Below are positions 1 through 8,522 of a stretch of DNA of 64,000 bases, piece after piece; position 1 is the stretch's first letter, and each line of letters opens with the position of its first letter. The notes beneath the pieces are model-generated. The model searched no databases. It was not told where the DNA came from and was given only the letters and a program-made list of their open reading frames with translations. Made by a program: the position numbers and the translations under genes. The stretch comes from Burkholderiales bacterium (GTDB taxonomy: Bacteria > Pseudomonadota > Gammaproteobacteria > Burkholderiales > Burkholderiaceae_E), in contig JAPLQE010000066.1 of the NCBI GenBank assembly GCA_026399835.1, forward strand, positions 173,691-237,690, in the 5' to 3' direction.

Positions 1-2
1 CG

Positions 3-407
3 AAGGTCCGCAAGGGCATCAAATGGGCCGACGTGGCCAAGGCCGTCGGCGAGAGCAAGGAGTGGGTCACCGCCGGCTGCCTCGGCCAGATGACCTTCAC
101 CGCGAAGCAGGCCGAGACGGTCGGCGACATCTTCGGTCTGAGCGAAGACGACATCGCCTGGCTGCAGGTCGTGCCCTACAAGGGCTCGCTGCCGACCGCC
201 GTGCCCACCGACCCGCTGATCTACCGCTGGTACGAGATCGTCAGCGTCTACGGCATGACCATCAAGGAGCTGATCCACGAGGAGTTCGGCGACGGCATCA
301 TGTCGGCGATCGACTTCTCGATGGACATCACGCGCGAGCCGGACCCCAAGGGCGACCGCGTGCACGTGGTGCTGAGCGGCAAGTTCCTGCCGTACAAGAC
401 CTACTGA
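3..407 (+). CDS. cynS: Cyanate hydratase (cyanase), 5'-truncated by window edge
   Basis: Cyanase converts cyanate plus bicarbonate to ammonia and CO2 in the cytoplasm. The reading frame is open to the first bases of the window, so the N-terminus (roughly 20-25 residues) lies outside. An in-frame GTG at 33 is not the true start, because the coding similarity (KGIKWADVAKAVG) continues upstream of it. The family core is clear: a helical N-terminal part ending in TAGCLGQM, then the catalytic domain with YRWYEIVSVYG, which supplies the Arg and Glu of the active site, and GDGIMSAIDF, which supplies the catalytic Ser. The C-terminus ends with the typical GKFLPYKTY. It fits the nitrogen-release theme of the window. 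No cynT or cynR is visible here. Confidence 0.93.
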   Translation, partial: KVRKGIKWADVAKAVGESKEWVTAGCLGQMTFTAKQAETVGDIFGLSEDDIAWLQVVPYKGSLPTAVPTDPLIYRWYEIVSVYGMTIKELIHEEFGDGIMSAIDFSMDITREPDPKGDRVHVVLSGKFLPYKTY

Positions 408-544
408 GCGCGGCGCGTTCCGGCTGCGGCGGGCCGTTCTGCGCCTCGCCGATCCCGAGGAACGGACCGGGGGGGGGCGCTATGCTTCGGGGTGCCCGGG
501 CCGATGCGCCCGCGCCCTTCTCCACCGCCGCCCGGGACCGACAC

Positions 545-1285
545 GTGAGCACCCTGCTGCTGATCAATCCGAACACCTCCACCTCGGTCACCGACCTGAT
601 GGCCGGCGTGATGCGCCCGCTGCTGGGCGAGGACGTCGAGCTGGTGACGGTGACCGCGCGCTTCGGCGCGTCCTACATCGCCTCCGAGACCGCCTACGCG
701 ATCGCCGCGCACGCGGTGCTGGACGCCTGGGCCGCGTTCGTCGCGGGCGGCGGGCGCTGCGACGCGATCTGCATCGGCTGCTTCGGCGACCCCGGGGTGG
801 CGGCGCTGCGCGAGGCGGCCGGCGTGCCGGTGATGGGGCTGGCCGAGGCCGCGCTGCGCGAGGCCGCCGCGCGCGGCCTGCACGGCATCGTGACCGGCGG
901 TGCCGCATGGCGGCCGATGCTCGAGCGCTTCGCCGCGGCGAACGACCTGCAGCACGGGCTCGAGGGCATCCACGTCGTCGAGAAGAGCGGCGTGGAGCTG
1001 ATGCAGCAGCCCGACGGTGGCGCGGCCGAGATCCTCGGCGCGCTGCAGGCCGCGATCGGGCCGGGCACCGCGGCGCTGGTGATCGGCGGTGCGGCGCTCG
1101 GCGGCATCGCCAAGCAGGTCGCGCCGCGCGTGCCGGTGGCGGTGATCGACAGCGTGCAGGCGGGCGCGCGCTGGGCCGCCGCGGCGCTGAGCGGCACCGA
1201 TCCGCATGCGGCCTCGCGCGATGCCGGCGTTCGCTGGACCGGGCTGTCGGGCGAGCTGTCCGAGGTCCTCGGCCGCGCAGGCTGA
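545..1285 (+). CDS. Asp/Glu/hydantoin racemase family protein
   Basis: This 246-residue protein begins with the family signature LLINPNTSTSVTDLM. I chose the GTG at 545 because the homology starts right after it; the frame upstream is open but unlike the family. Members racemise hydantoins, allantoin or amino acids using two cysteines. The first catalytic Cys is present at residue 79 in the motif IGCFGDPG. At the place of the second, the sequence reads ALVIGGAALGG, with Gly near residue 182 instead of Cys. Given the purine genes nearby, allantoin racemase or a relative is possible, but the missing Cys makes the reaction uncertain. It stands alone between cynS and a convergent gene. Confidence 0.8.
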   Translation: MSTLLLINPNTSTSVTDLMAGVMRPLLGEDVELVTVTARFGASYIASETAYAIAAHAVLDAWAAFVAGGGRCDAICIGCFGDPGVAALREAAGVPVMGLAEAALREAAARGLHGIVTGGAAWRPMLERFAAANDLQHGLEGIHVVEKSGVELMQQPDGGAAEILGALQAAIGPGTAALVIGGAALGGIAKQVAPRVPVAVIDSVQAGARWAAAALSGTDPHAASRDAGVRWTGLSGELSEVLGRAG

Positions 1286-1331
1286 GCGATCGCGGGCGGT
1301 GCGCGCCGGCGCCGGCGCGTCGGCCGCTGCC

Positions 1332-1886
1332 TCAGCCCTTCGCGCGGCCCTTCTCCCACAGCACGTCGCTGCCGCCCGCATGCCGGTTGAGGACCCGGGC
1401 GAGCACGAACATCAGGTCGGAGAGCCGGTTCAGGTACTGCCGGCACAGCGGACGCACCGCTTCGGCGTGCCCGAGCGCCACGACCACCCGCTCGGCCCGC
1501 CGGCAGACGGTGCGCGCGACATGCGCGATGGCCGCTGCGCGCGAGCCGCCGGGCAGGATGAACTCCTGCAGCCGGGGCAGCGTCGCGTTGTGCTGCGCGA
1601 GCAGGGCGTCGAGCCGGGCGACCTGCGCCTCGGAGATGTTCTCGAAGCCGGGGATGCAGAGCTCGCCACCGAGGTCGAAGAGGTCGTGCTGGATGTCGAG
1701 GAGCGCGGCGCGGATGTCGTCGGGCAGCGGCTCGCACAGCAGCACGCCGATCGTGGAGTTGAGCTCGTCGACGTCGCCCATCGCTTCGACGCGCAGGCTG
1801 TCCTTGGAGGTGCGGCTGCCGTCGCCCAGGCCGGTGGTGCCGTCGTCGCCGGTGCGGGTGGCGATCTGCGTGAGGCGGTGTCCCAT
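1332..1886 (-). CDS. Cob(I)alamin adenosyltransferase, PduO type
   Basis: The protein transfers the adenosyl group of ATP to cob(I)alamin to make adenosylcobalamin. The 184-residue protein starts MGHRLTQIATRTGDDGTTGL, and this N-terminal TRTGDDG motif binds ATP, so I set the start at 1886 rather than at the upstream in-frame ATG at 1967. Further family motifs are LPGGSRAAAIAHVARTVCRRAER and the helix YLNRLSDLMFVLARVLN. The length is normal for the family. It is transcribed away from the Tsx-like gene, with about 190 bp between the two starts. Nothing in the neighbourhood indicates which B12-dependent enzyme it serves. Confidence 0.93.
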   Translation of the reverse strand: MGHRLTQIATRTGDDGTTGLGDGSRTSKDSLRVEAMGDVDELNSTIGVLLCEPLPDDIRAALLDIQHDLFDLGGELCIPGFENISEAQVARLDALLAQHNATLPRLQEFILPGGSRAAAIAHVARTVCRRAERVVVALGHAEAVRPLCRQYLNRLSDLMFVLARVLNRHAGGSDVLWEKGRAKG

Positions 1887-2078
1887 GTGTGGTCCGGTAC
1901 GTCGTGTGGTTCCGGATTCTAAGGGGCTTCCGCCGGGGCGCTCCGAATGGTCCAGCTTGGAACGCATCTTGCCTTATCCTGCCGTCCGCACCGCGATCGG
2001 GCCGATGCACCGATGCGGCGCGGAACGACACGTGCCCGTCCTTCCCTGTTCGATGTTCACTTTTTCCGGAGAACCCCA

Positions 2079-2906
2079 ATGAAACTCGCCTCCCTGGTCG
2101 CAGCCGGCCTGATCGCCGCGACCGGCAGCACCTTCGCCGCCGACTTCAGCGACACCTGGATCGGCTACCGGTACAGCAGCGGCTACGCCGAGCCGGCGAT
2201 CGCCGCCGATGTGCCGAAGAACATCTACACGCTGGCTCACTTCAGCGGGTACAAGTACGGCACGAACTTCTTCTCCCTGGACATCCTGCGCTCGCTCGAG
2301 AACGACCCGGCGAACCGCAACAGCACCAGCCAGGCGCAGGAGCTCTACGTCGCGTACCGCAGCTCGGTCTCGTCGTCGAAGACCCTGGGCATGAAGTACG
2401 ACCTGGGTCCGGTGCGCGACTTCTCGCTGACCTTCGGCTTCGACGCCGGCACCAAGGACACGGCCTTCGCGCCGAAGCCCCTGAAGCTGCTGATCGGCCC
2501 GACCGTGAACCTCAACATCCCGATGGGCTTCCTGGACCTCAGCCTGCTGGCGTACAACGAGACCAACAACAACGGCATCGTCGGCAAGAAGGTCCAGTTC
2601 GACACGACCTACCAGTTCGGCGCGCTGTGGGGCATGTTCTTCAACCTCGGTACCCCGGCCAAGTTCACCGGCTTCATGTCGATCACCGGTGCGAAGGGCA
2701 AGGACGGCTTCGGCGTCGAGACCGAGACCGAGACGCTGATGCGCACCTCGGTCCAGTGGGACCTCGGCACGCTGGCGGGCCTGAACAAGGGCACGTTCTT
2801 CGCTGGCGTCGGCTACGAGTACTGGAAGAACAAGTTCGGCAATCGGTCGGGCTCGACGGGCTCGAAGAACTCGGTGCCGGTCCTGGTCGCCGAATTCCAC
2901 TTCTGA
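2079..2906 (+). CDS. Tsx-like nucleoside-specific outer-membrane channel
   Basis: This 275-residue exported protein has a clear signal peptide (MKLASLVAAGLIAATGSTFA, cleavage near residue 20). The mature part is rich in alternating aromatic and polar strands, such as DTWIGYRYSSGY near the start, and ends in the outer-membrane type C-terminus VAEFHF. The overall pattern and length match the Tsx/OmpK channel family, which passes nucleosides across the outer membrane. The start at 2079 is preceded by a purine-rich ribosome binding site (CCGGAG). A nucleoside channel agrees with the purine transport and breakdown genes further along, though no operon links them. Family assignment rests on the overall pattern rather than on a single diagnostic motif. 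Confidence 0.7.
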   Translation: MKLASLVAAGLIAATGSTFAADFSDTWIGYRYSSGYAEPAIAADVPKNIYTLAHFSGYKYGTNFFSLDILRSLENDPANRNSTSQAQELYVAYRSSVSSSKTLGMKYDLGPVRDFSLTFGFDAGTKDTAFAPKPLKLLIGPTVNLNIPMGFLDLSLLAYNETNNNGIVGKKVQFDTTYQFGALWGMFFNLGTPAKFTGFMSITGAKGKDGFGVETETETLMRTSVQWDLGTLAGLNKGTFFAGVGYEYWKNKFGNRSGSTGSKNSVPVLVAEFHF

Positions 2907-2955
2907 TCGGCCGACGCGCGCTGCGGCGCGCGTGTGTGTTGCCCGGACAGACAGG

Positions 2956-2977
2956 ACGGCCCGCGCGAGCGGGCCGT
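2956..2977. terminator. Hairpin between convergent genes
   Basis: A perfect 9-bp inverted repeat (ACGGCCCGC / GCGGGCCGT) with a GCGA tetraloop lies between the Tsx-like gene and the convergent deaminase gene. There is no long T-tract on either side (TCGCATTCC follows on the plus strand), so it is a probable bidirectional terminator or 3'-end stabiliser rather than a textbook one. Confidence 0.55.
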
Positions 2978-3013
2978 TCGCATTCCGGGCCGCTCGACGA
3001 CGTACCGGTGCGC

Positions 3014-3511
3014 TCAGCGCGCCGACCAGAACCCGTCGTGAACGGCCGCGGCCTCGTCCTCGAGCAGCGGTCCGAAGACGTCGACGCGGCGCTGGCCGCT
3101 GGCGAACACCTGGCGGCAGGGCAGGTCGAGGGTCGGGTTCTCGGGATGCGCGCCGGTCAGCGTGCGCAGCCGTGTCTCCGACAGCCCGTAGACCACCGTC
3201 GACAGGCCCGCCCAGTACACCGCACCCGCGCACATCGCGCAGGGTTCGGCGCTGGTGACCAGCGCGCCGCCGGCGAGCGCCGCGCCGCCGTGCGCGGCCG
3301 CGGCCATCCGGATCGCGAGGGTCTCGGCGTGGGCCGTCGGATCCTCGCCGGTGGCGGACTCGTTGCCGGCGCGCGCGAGCACGCGGCCATCGGCCGCCAC
3401 GACCATCGCGCCGAACGGATGACGGCCCGCCGCTCGGGCCGCGCGCGCCAGGCCGATCGCCTCGCGCAGTGCGGCGAGCTCGGCGGGGCCGGCGTCCGGG
3501 GAGGCGCTCAC
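3014..3511 (-). CDS. Nucleoside deaminase family protein (guanine/cytosine deaminase-like, CDA fold)
   Basis: This 165-residue zinc deaminase has the HAE motif (His61, Glu63) and PCAMC (Cys91, Cys94), which together hold the zinc and the proton shuttle. The family removes amino groups from guanine, cytosine, adenosine in tRNA or related bases. The GTG start at 3511 overlaps the stop of the upstream permease gene as GTGA, which supports both the start and co-transcription. As the last gene of an ABC transporter operon, it probably acts on the imported compound or a derivative. Guanine is the likeliest substrate by similarity and context, but tRNA adenosine deaminase-like or cytosine deaminase roles cannot be excluded from sequence alone. 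Confidence 0.82.
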   Translation of the reverse strand: MSASPDAGPAELAALREAIGLARAARAAGRHPFGAMVVAADGRVLARAGNESATGEDPTAHAETLAIRMAAAAHGGAALAGGALVTSAEPCAMCAGAVYWAGLSTVVYGLSETRLRTLTGAHPENPTLDLPCRQVFASGQRRVDVFGPLLEDEAAAVHDGFWSAR

Positions 3512-4278
3512 GACGAGTGCTGGCCGCGATGGGCCCACGCGGTCGTGTGGCGCTCGATGTACGAGAACAGCTCGTACATCGCCATCGCCATCGCGCCGAT
3601 CACCACCAGCCCGGCGAAGGCGAGCGGCATGCGCGACTGCGAGCCTGCGGTCAGCAGCAGCTGGCCGATGCCCTCGTTCGACGCGCTCATCTCCGAGACC
3701 GTGGTGCCGACGAAGGCGAGCGTGATCGCGACCTTCAGCGACGCGAAGAAGTAGGGCATGGAGCGCGGCAGGCCGACCTTCAGCAGCACGTCGAGCCGCT
3801 TGGCGCCGAGCACCCGCAGCACGTCCTCGAGCTCGGGTTCGAGCGTGGCCAGCCCGGTGGCGATGTTCACCATGATCGGGAAGAACGAGATCAGGAACGC
3901 GGTGAGGATCGCCGGTCCCGCGCCGATGCCGAACCAGACCACGAGGATCGGCACGAGCGCGGCCTTGGGCACCGCGTTGAACGCGGTCATCAGCGGATAC
4001 ATCGCCGAGTAGGCGAACTTCGACGAGCCGATCAGGAAGCCGAGCGCCACGCCCACGACGATCGAGATCGCGAAGCCGATCATCGTCGTCCAGAAGGTGC
4101 GCCACGCGTTGGTCATGATCGGGCCGGCGTACTCGACGAGTGCCACCAGGATCGACGACGGCGAGGGCAGGATGTAGTCGCTGACGTTCAGGCCGCGGCA
4201 CAGCAGCTCCCAGACGATCAGGATCGCCGAGAGCAGCAGCAGCGGCGCGTAGCGCTCGGCGGGGGTGGGGGCGGCCAT
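3508..4278 (-). CDS. ABC transporter permease (SsuC/TauC/ThiX type)
   Basis: This 256-residue inner-membrane protein has about six hydrophobic segments. The conserved cytoplasmic loop that contacts the ATPase is present as EDVLRVLGAKRLDVLLKVGLP, the EAA-like motif of the nitrate/sulfonate/taurine permease class. It is the second gene of a four-gene minus-strand operon: binding protein, ATPase, permease, deaminase. It follows the ATPase by 10 bp and overlaps the deaminase by 4 bp. The substrate is unknown; this class moves small organic nitrogen or sulfur compounds and thiamine precursors. Confidence 0.9.
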   Translation of the reverse strand: MAAPTPAERYAPLLLLSAILIVWELLCRGLNVSDYILPSPSSILVALVEYAGPIMTNAWRTFWTTMIGFAISIVVGVALGFLIGSSKFAYSAMYPLMTAFNAVPKAALVPILVVWFGIGAGPAILTAFLISFFPIMVNIATGLATLEPELEDVLRVLGAKRLDVLLKVGLPRSMPYFFASLKVAITLAFVGTTVSEMSASNEGIGQLLLTAGSQSRMPLAFAGLVVIGAMAMAMYELFSYIERHTTAWAHRGQHSS

Positions 4279-4288
4279 CGGCGGGTCC

Positions 4289-5092
4289 TCAGCTCTTGCG
4301 GATCGAGCCGATCCGCTCGCGCAGCTCGAGCACCAGCGCGGTGAACGGCTCGGTGTAGGTGATCTCGAGGTCGCGCGGGCGCGGCAGGTCGATCTGCCGG
4401 GTGGCGAGGATGCGACCCGGGCGTTTGCTCATCACGTAGACGGTGTCGGCGAGGTAGACGGCCTCGCGAAGGTCGTGCGTGACCAGGATCACGTTGAAGC
4501 GCTGCACGGTCCAGAGGTCGCGCAGCACGTTCCACAGCTCCTCGCGGGTGAACGCGTCGAGCGCGCCGAAGGGCTCGTCGAGCAGCAGCATCCGCGGCTC
4601 GTGGATCAGCGCGCGGCAGATCGACGCCCGCTGCTGCATGCCGCCCGACAGCTGCCACGGGAACTTGTCCTCGTAGCCCTGCAGTCCGACCGTCGCCAGC
4701 AGCTTGCGGGCGCGCGCCGCGTACTCCTCGCGCTTGGCCTTGAAGCTCGAGCGGTACGGCTCGACGATCTCCAGCGGCAGCAGCACGTTGTCGAGCGTGG
4801 TGCGCCACGGCAGCAGCGTCGGCGCCTGGAACGCCATGCCGACGATCTTCAGCGGGCCGGTCACGTTCTGGCCGGCGATCGCGACGCTGCCCTTCGTGGG
4901 CTTCTTGAGCCCGGTCGCGAGCTTCATGAAGGTCGACTTGCCGCAGCCCGAGGGCCCGACGATCGCGATGAACTCGCCGTCGCGCGTCGACAGCGTGATG
5001 TCCTCGATCGCGAAGTCGTTGCGGGCAGCCAGTTCGTCGGAATAGGCGAGCCAGACGTCCTTGAAGTCGACGAACGCGGGCGCGGTGCTCAT
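4289..5092 (-). CDS. ABC transporter ATP-binding protein (SsuB/TauB type)
   Basis: This 267-residue ATPase carries the Walker A motif GPSGCGKST, the Q-loop region AFQAPTLLPWRTTLDNVLLPLE, the signature LSGGMQQR, the Walker B stretch MLLLDEPFGALD and the switch His in LVTHDLREAV. The LLPW and DNV spacing is characteristic of the nitrate/sulfonate/taurine subfamily. It sits 10 bp after the binding protein gene and 10 bp before the permease gene, so the three form one importer. Specificity cannot be read from the ATPase. Confidence 0.93.
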   Translation of the reverse strand: MSTAPAFVDFKDVWLAYSDELAARNDFAIEDITLSTRDGEFIAIVGPSGCGKSTFMKLATGLKKPTKGSVAIAGQNVTGPLKIVGMAFQAPTLLPWRTTLDNVLLPLEIVEPYRSSFKAKREEYAARARKLLATVGLQGYEDKFPWQLSGGMQQRASICRALIHEPRMLLLDEPFGALDAFTREELWNVLRDLWTVQRFNVILVTHDLREAVYLADTVYVMSKRPGRILATRQIDLPRPRDLEITYTEPFTALVLELRERIGSIRKS

Positions 5093-5102
5093 GCGCGCCG
5101 CC

Positions 5103-6161
5103 TCACTTCGCGAAGATGTTGCGCAGGTCCTTCGCGGGCAGCAGTCCGGTGACGAACAGGCGGTCCGGCTGGATGCGCTCCTTCAGGCCGAACGCGTCGT
5201 TGACCTGCGAGGCCATCAGCGCCATGCGCGGGCCGTTGATGTCGCCGAAGCCCTCGGCCTTCGCATCGGGGGTCACGACGCTGCCGGCCAGCGCCAGCTT
5301 CAGTCGCCGCGTCTCGAGCGCGGTGTCGATCAGCGCGTCGCGGTCCTTGACGCTGGCCACGCCCGCGGCCGGGTCGGCGATCACGTCCTTGACGCCCTTG
5401 GTGAACGCGCGCAGGAACGCCTTGACCGCCTCCGGATTCTTCTTGAGGAAGTCCTCGGCGACGATGACCACGTTGCCGTAGAGCTTCACGCCGAACTGCG
5501 GGTAGGGCAGCACGACGATGTCCTCGTCCTTCACACCGCGCGCATTCAGGTTCAGCAGCGAGGTGAAGTAGAAGCCGGTGATCGCGTCGATGTCGCCGCG
5601 CACCAGCATCGTCTCGCGCAGCGGTGGGTCCATCGCCGTCCAGTTGATCTTGGCGAGGTCGATGCCGTTGGCCTTGGCGAAGATCGGGAAGGCCTTGCGG
5701 CCCGCGTCGAACACCGGCGCGCCGAGCTTCTTGCCGACCAGGTCGGCCGGGGTCTTGATGCCCGACTTCTTGAGCGCGAGCACCGCGGCCGGCGTGTTGT
5801 TGTAGACCATCATCACCGCGACCGGCTTGGACGGCGCGGTCGGGTTGTTGCCCCAGAACTCCATCAGCGCCGCCATGTCGGCGAAGCCCATGTCGTAGGT
5901 GCCGGTGGCCACGCGGGTGATCGTGCCGCCCGAGCCGTTGCCCGCGTCGATGACGACGTCGAGCTTCTCGTCCTTGAAGTAGCCCTTCTTGGCCGGCAGC
6001 GTGAACAGCGCGGCGGGGCCCTCGAAGCGCCAGTCGAGCTGGAAGCGGATGCGGGTCTCCTGGGCGGCGGCGGGGACGGCGGCCACCAGACCGGCGCCGA
6101 GGACGAGGGCGGCGACGAGCCGGGTGGGCATCAGTCGGGCGGGAACGAGGCGGGCGAGCAT
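5103..6161 (-). CDS. ABC transporter substrate-binding protein, NMT1/THI5-like
   Basis: This 352-residue periplasmic protein has a signal peptide ending AAVPAAAQE. The mature part starts with RIRFQLDWRFEGPAALFTLPAKKGYF, the typical opening of NMT1/SsuA-type binding proteins, followed by GSGGTITRVATGTYDMGFADMAALM. The start at 6161 has an AGGAG ribosome binding site nine bases upstream; a longer in-frame extension lacks one. It is the first gene of the importer operon. Family members bind pyrimidine precursors, sulfonates, nitriles and similar compounds. The deaminase at the end of the operon suggests a nitrogenous base or analogue, which is inference. Confidence 0.88.
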   Translation of the reverse strand: MLARLVPARLMPTRLVAALVLGAGLVAAVPAAAQETRIRFQLDWRFEGPAALFTLPAKKGYFKDEKLDVVIDAGNGSGGTITRVATGTYDMGFADMAALMEFWGNNPTAPSKPVAVMMVYNNTPAAVLALKKSGIKTPADLVGKKLGAPVFDAGRKAFPIFAKANGIDLAKINWTAMDPPLRETMLVRGDIDAITGFYFTSLLNLNARGVKDEDIVVLPYPQFGVKLYGNVVIVAEDFLKKNPEAVKAFLRAFTKGVKDVIADPAAGVASVKDRDALIDTALETRRLKLALAGSVVTPDAKAEGFGDINGPRMALMASQVNDAFGLKERIQPDRLFVTGLLPAKDLRNIFAK

Positions 6162-6365
6162 CGGCGGGAACTCCTGGGGTGGGGCGGCCGCGGTCCGGGG
6201 GGGCACGTCGGCTGCGGCGGGTCGGTCGGGCGAGGCTGCAAGACTTGTGCCGGCGCGGATTATGCCGCCGCCCCGCGCCGTTCTGGTGCGCCGTTGCACC
6301 GGATTCGGACCACCGCGTCGGGTCCGGACCCGGAGCGGGCCGGAGCGGGCCGGTCCGGGCCGGTC

Positions 6366-7511
6366 TCAGTCGGGGATGTGCCGCGAGGTATCCGCCCCGA
6401 GCGCGGGTGCCGGCCCGCGGATGGCCGGCCGCTCGCCGTCGAAGGACAGCGGCAGCCCGGTCAGCGCGAAGTCGGTGCCGGGCACGGCCTGCACGATGCC
6501 GAGCGCGGCCACCTGCGGCTGGGCGAGCGCCTCGGGCACCGAGTGGATCGGTGCGCAGGGCACGCCCGCGGCCTCGAGCGCGGCCATCCAGTCTGCGCGG
6601 GGCCGCGTGCGCAGCACCGCGCGGATCTGCCCGAGCAGCTCGGCCGTGTTGACGAGGCGGTCGCGGTTGCTGCGAAAGCGCGCGTCCGCCGGCCAGTCGG
6701 GGCGGCCGAGCACCTGGGCGAACTTCACGAACAGCCGGTCGTTGCCGACGCACAGCAGGAACGGGCCGTCCGAGCCGTCGAAGGCCTCGTAGGGGACGAA
6801 GCTCGGGTGACCGGAGGCATGGCGCTCGGGGAGCTTGCCCTCGTTGGCGAACGCGTCGCTCTTCTGCGCGATCCAGGCGAGCGCGGTCTCGGCGAGCGAG
6901 CCCTGCACGACGCCGCCGCGGCCGGTCAGCGTGCGCCGGTGCAGCAGCGACAGCGCGCCGATGACGATCCACATGCCGGTGCCCTGGTCGCAGATCGACG
7001 CGCCGCTGCGGATCGGCGGGCCGTCGGGTTCGCCGTTGATGCTCGACAGCCCGCTCCAGGCCTGCAGCAGCGGCTCGTAGCCGGGGCGCTGCGCGAGCGG
7101 GCCCGTGTGGCCGAACGCCGACATGCCGCAGTAGATCAGCCGCGGATGGCGGGCGCACAGCGTCGCGCCGTCGAGGCCGAGCGACTCGGGCACGCCGGGG
7201 CGCAGGTTGTGCACCAGGATGTCGGCGCCCGCGACGATGGTGTCGAGCGCGGCCAGCCCCTGCGGCGTCTTCAGGTCGACGATCACCGACTGCTTGCCGC
7301 GGTTGAACACCTGGAAGGCGAGCGAGTCGCCGTCGCGAAACGGCGGGCCCATCTGGCGCGCGTCGTCGCCGACCTCGGGCCGCTCGATCTTGATCACCTC
7401 GGCGCCGAGGTCGGCGAAGATCGCGCCGGCGAACGGGCCGGCCAGCACCTGGCCGAGCTCGACGACGGTGAGGCCGGCGAGCGGCAGCGGCATGGGCGTG
7501 GTCATCGTCAT
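6366..7511 (-). CDS. CaiB/BaiF (class III) CoA-transferase family protein
   Basis: This 381-residue protein opens with LAGLTVVELGQVLAGPFAGAIFADLGAEVIKIERPEVGDDAR, the hallmark of family III CoA-transferases, and has the nucleotide-loop region VFNRGKQSVIVDLKTPQG. The catalytic Asp is expected in HNLRPGVPESLGLD or just downstream. It overlaps the upstream Bug-type gene as ATGA (7508-7511), which fixes the start at 7511 even though another Met lies two codons later. Pairing of a CoA-transferase with a Bug protein is common in Burkholderiales and suggests uptake and CoA activation of an organic acid; the acid is unknown. Confidence 0.9.
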   Translation of the reverse strand: MTMTTPMPLPLAGLTVVELGQVLAGPFAGAIFADLGAEVIKIERPEVGDDARQMGPPFRDGDSLAFQVFNRGKQSVIVDLKTPQGLAALDTIVAGADILVHNLRPGVPESLGLDGATLCARHPRLIYCGMSAFGHTGPLAQRPGYEPLLQAWSGLSSINGEPDGPPIRSGASICDQGTGMWIVIGALSLLHRRTLTGRGGVVQGSLAETALAWIAQKSDAFANEGKLPERHASGHPSFVPYEAFDGSDGPFLLCVGNDRLFVKFAQVLGRPDWPADARFRSNRDRLVNTAELLGQIRAVLRTRPRADWMAALEAAGVPCAPIHSVPEALAQPQVAALGIVQAVPGTDFALTGLPLSFDGERPAIRGPAPALGADTSRHIPD

Positions 7512-8404
7512 TCCACCTCGATCTTCGCCTGCGCGACGACGCGCTTCCACTTCGCGATCTCGGCATCGACGAAGGCGGCGAGCTGCTGCGGCGTGCCCGG
7601 TGCCCAGTCGGCGCCCGGTCCGGTCTTCGCGCGGAACTCGGGCGAACGCACGATGTCGACGATCTTCTGGTTGAGCGCGGTGACGATCGGCTCGGGCGTG
7701 CCCGCGGGCAGGAACACCGCGAACCAGGCGACCATCTCGTAGCCGGGCAGGCCGGACTCGGCCACCGTCGGCAGATCGGGTACCGAGGGCGAGCGCGCGA
7801 GGCTGGTGACCGCGAGCGCGCGCACGCGTGCGCCTTGCACCTGCGGCAGCGCGGTGCCGGCGTCGCAGAACATCGCCTGCACCTGGCCGGCGGCGAGGTC
7901 GGCGATCGCCTGCGGGTTGCCCTTGTAGCTGACGTTGGTCATGTTGAACTCGGGAATCGTGCGGATCGGCAGCGACGGATGCACCAGCACCAGCAGCGGT
8001 GCGGTGCCCAGCAGCGTGACGGGCGCGAAGTCCTTGACCGGGTCGTAGGGCAGCTTGCGGCGCAGCGCCAGGTTCGAGGCGTGCGTGCTGTTGGAGGTGA
8101 CGAACACCGTCTGGCCATCGGGCTTGCTGCGCGCGGCCGCCTCGGCGGCGATCGAGCCGTCGGCGCCGGGGCGGTTGTCGACCACCACCGGCACGCCGAG
8201 GGCCGCCGACAGCCGCTCGCCGACGAGACGCGCGTTGAGGTCGGTGCCGCTGCCGGCGGGGAAGGGGACGATGAAGCGGACCGGGCCGGCGGGCCAGGCG
8301 GACTGGGCGAGCGCAGCGTTCGGGACCGCCTGGGCGAGCGAGGCCGCGGCGAGGCCGCGCAGGACGGCACGGCGGCCGCGGGTGGCGGGATGCGGATCGG
8401 TCAT
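7508..8404 (-). CDS. Bug/TctC-type tripartite tricarboxylate binding protein with internal deletion
   Basis: This 298-residue periplasmic protein has a twin-arginine-like signal (RGRRAVLRGLAAASLA) ending near NAALAQS. The Bug fold is recognisable in RFIVPFPAGSGTDLNARL, VVDNRPGADGSIAAEAA, KLPYDPVKDFAPVTLLG and VPDLPTVAESGLPGYE. Between SLPIRTIPEF and NMTNVSYKG about 30-35 residues usual in the family (the AKANPGKLNYGS region) are missing, in frame, so the protein is shorter than the usual 320-330. That segment contributes to the binding pocket, so function is doubtful. It is translationally coupled to the CoA-transferase. No TctAB membrane genes are nearby. Confidence 0.82.
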   Translation of the reverse strand: MTDPHPATRGRRAVLRGLAAASLAQAVPNAALAQSAWPAGPVRFIVPFPAGSGTDLNARLVGERLSAALGVPVVVDNRPGADGSIAAEAAARSKPDGQTVFVTSNSTHASNLALRRKLPYDPVKDFAPVTLLGTAPLLVLVHPSLPIRTIPEFNMTNVSYKGNPQAIADLAAGQVQAMFCDAGTALPQVQGARVRALAVTSLARSPSVPDLPTVAESGLPGYEMVAWFAVFLPAGTPEPIVTALNQKIVDIVRSPEFRAKTGPGADWAPGTPQQLAAFVDAEIAKWKRVVAQAKIEVE

Positions 8405-8522
8405 GGCGGTCTCCGGTGCGACGCAGGCCGGATTATCGGCGCGCGGTGGCGCGCTGTCGCCGCGGCGTTCCGGTGCGCCGGCGTTCGGCGCCCGGTGGCG
8501 CACGCCGGGCGCCCGGTGCCCG

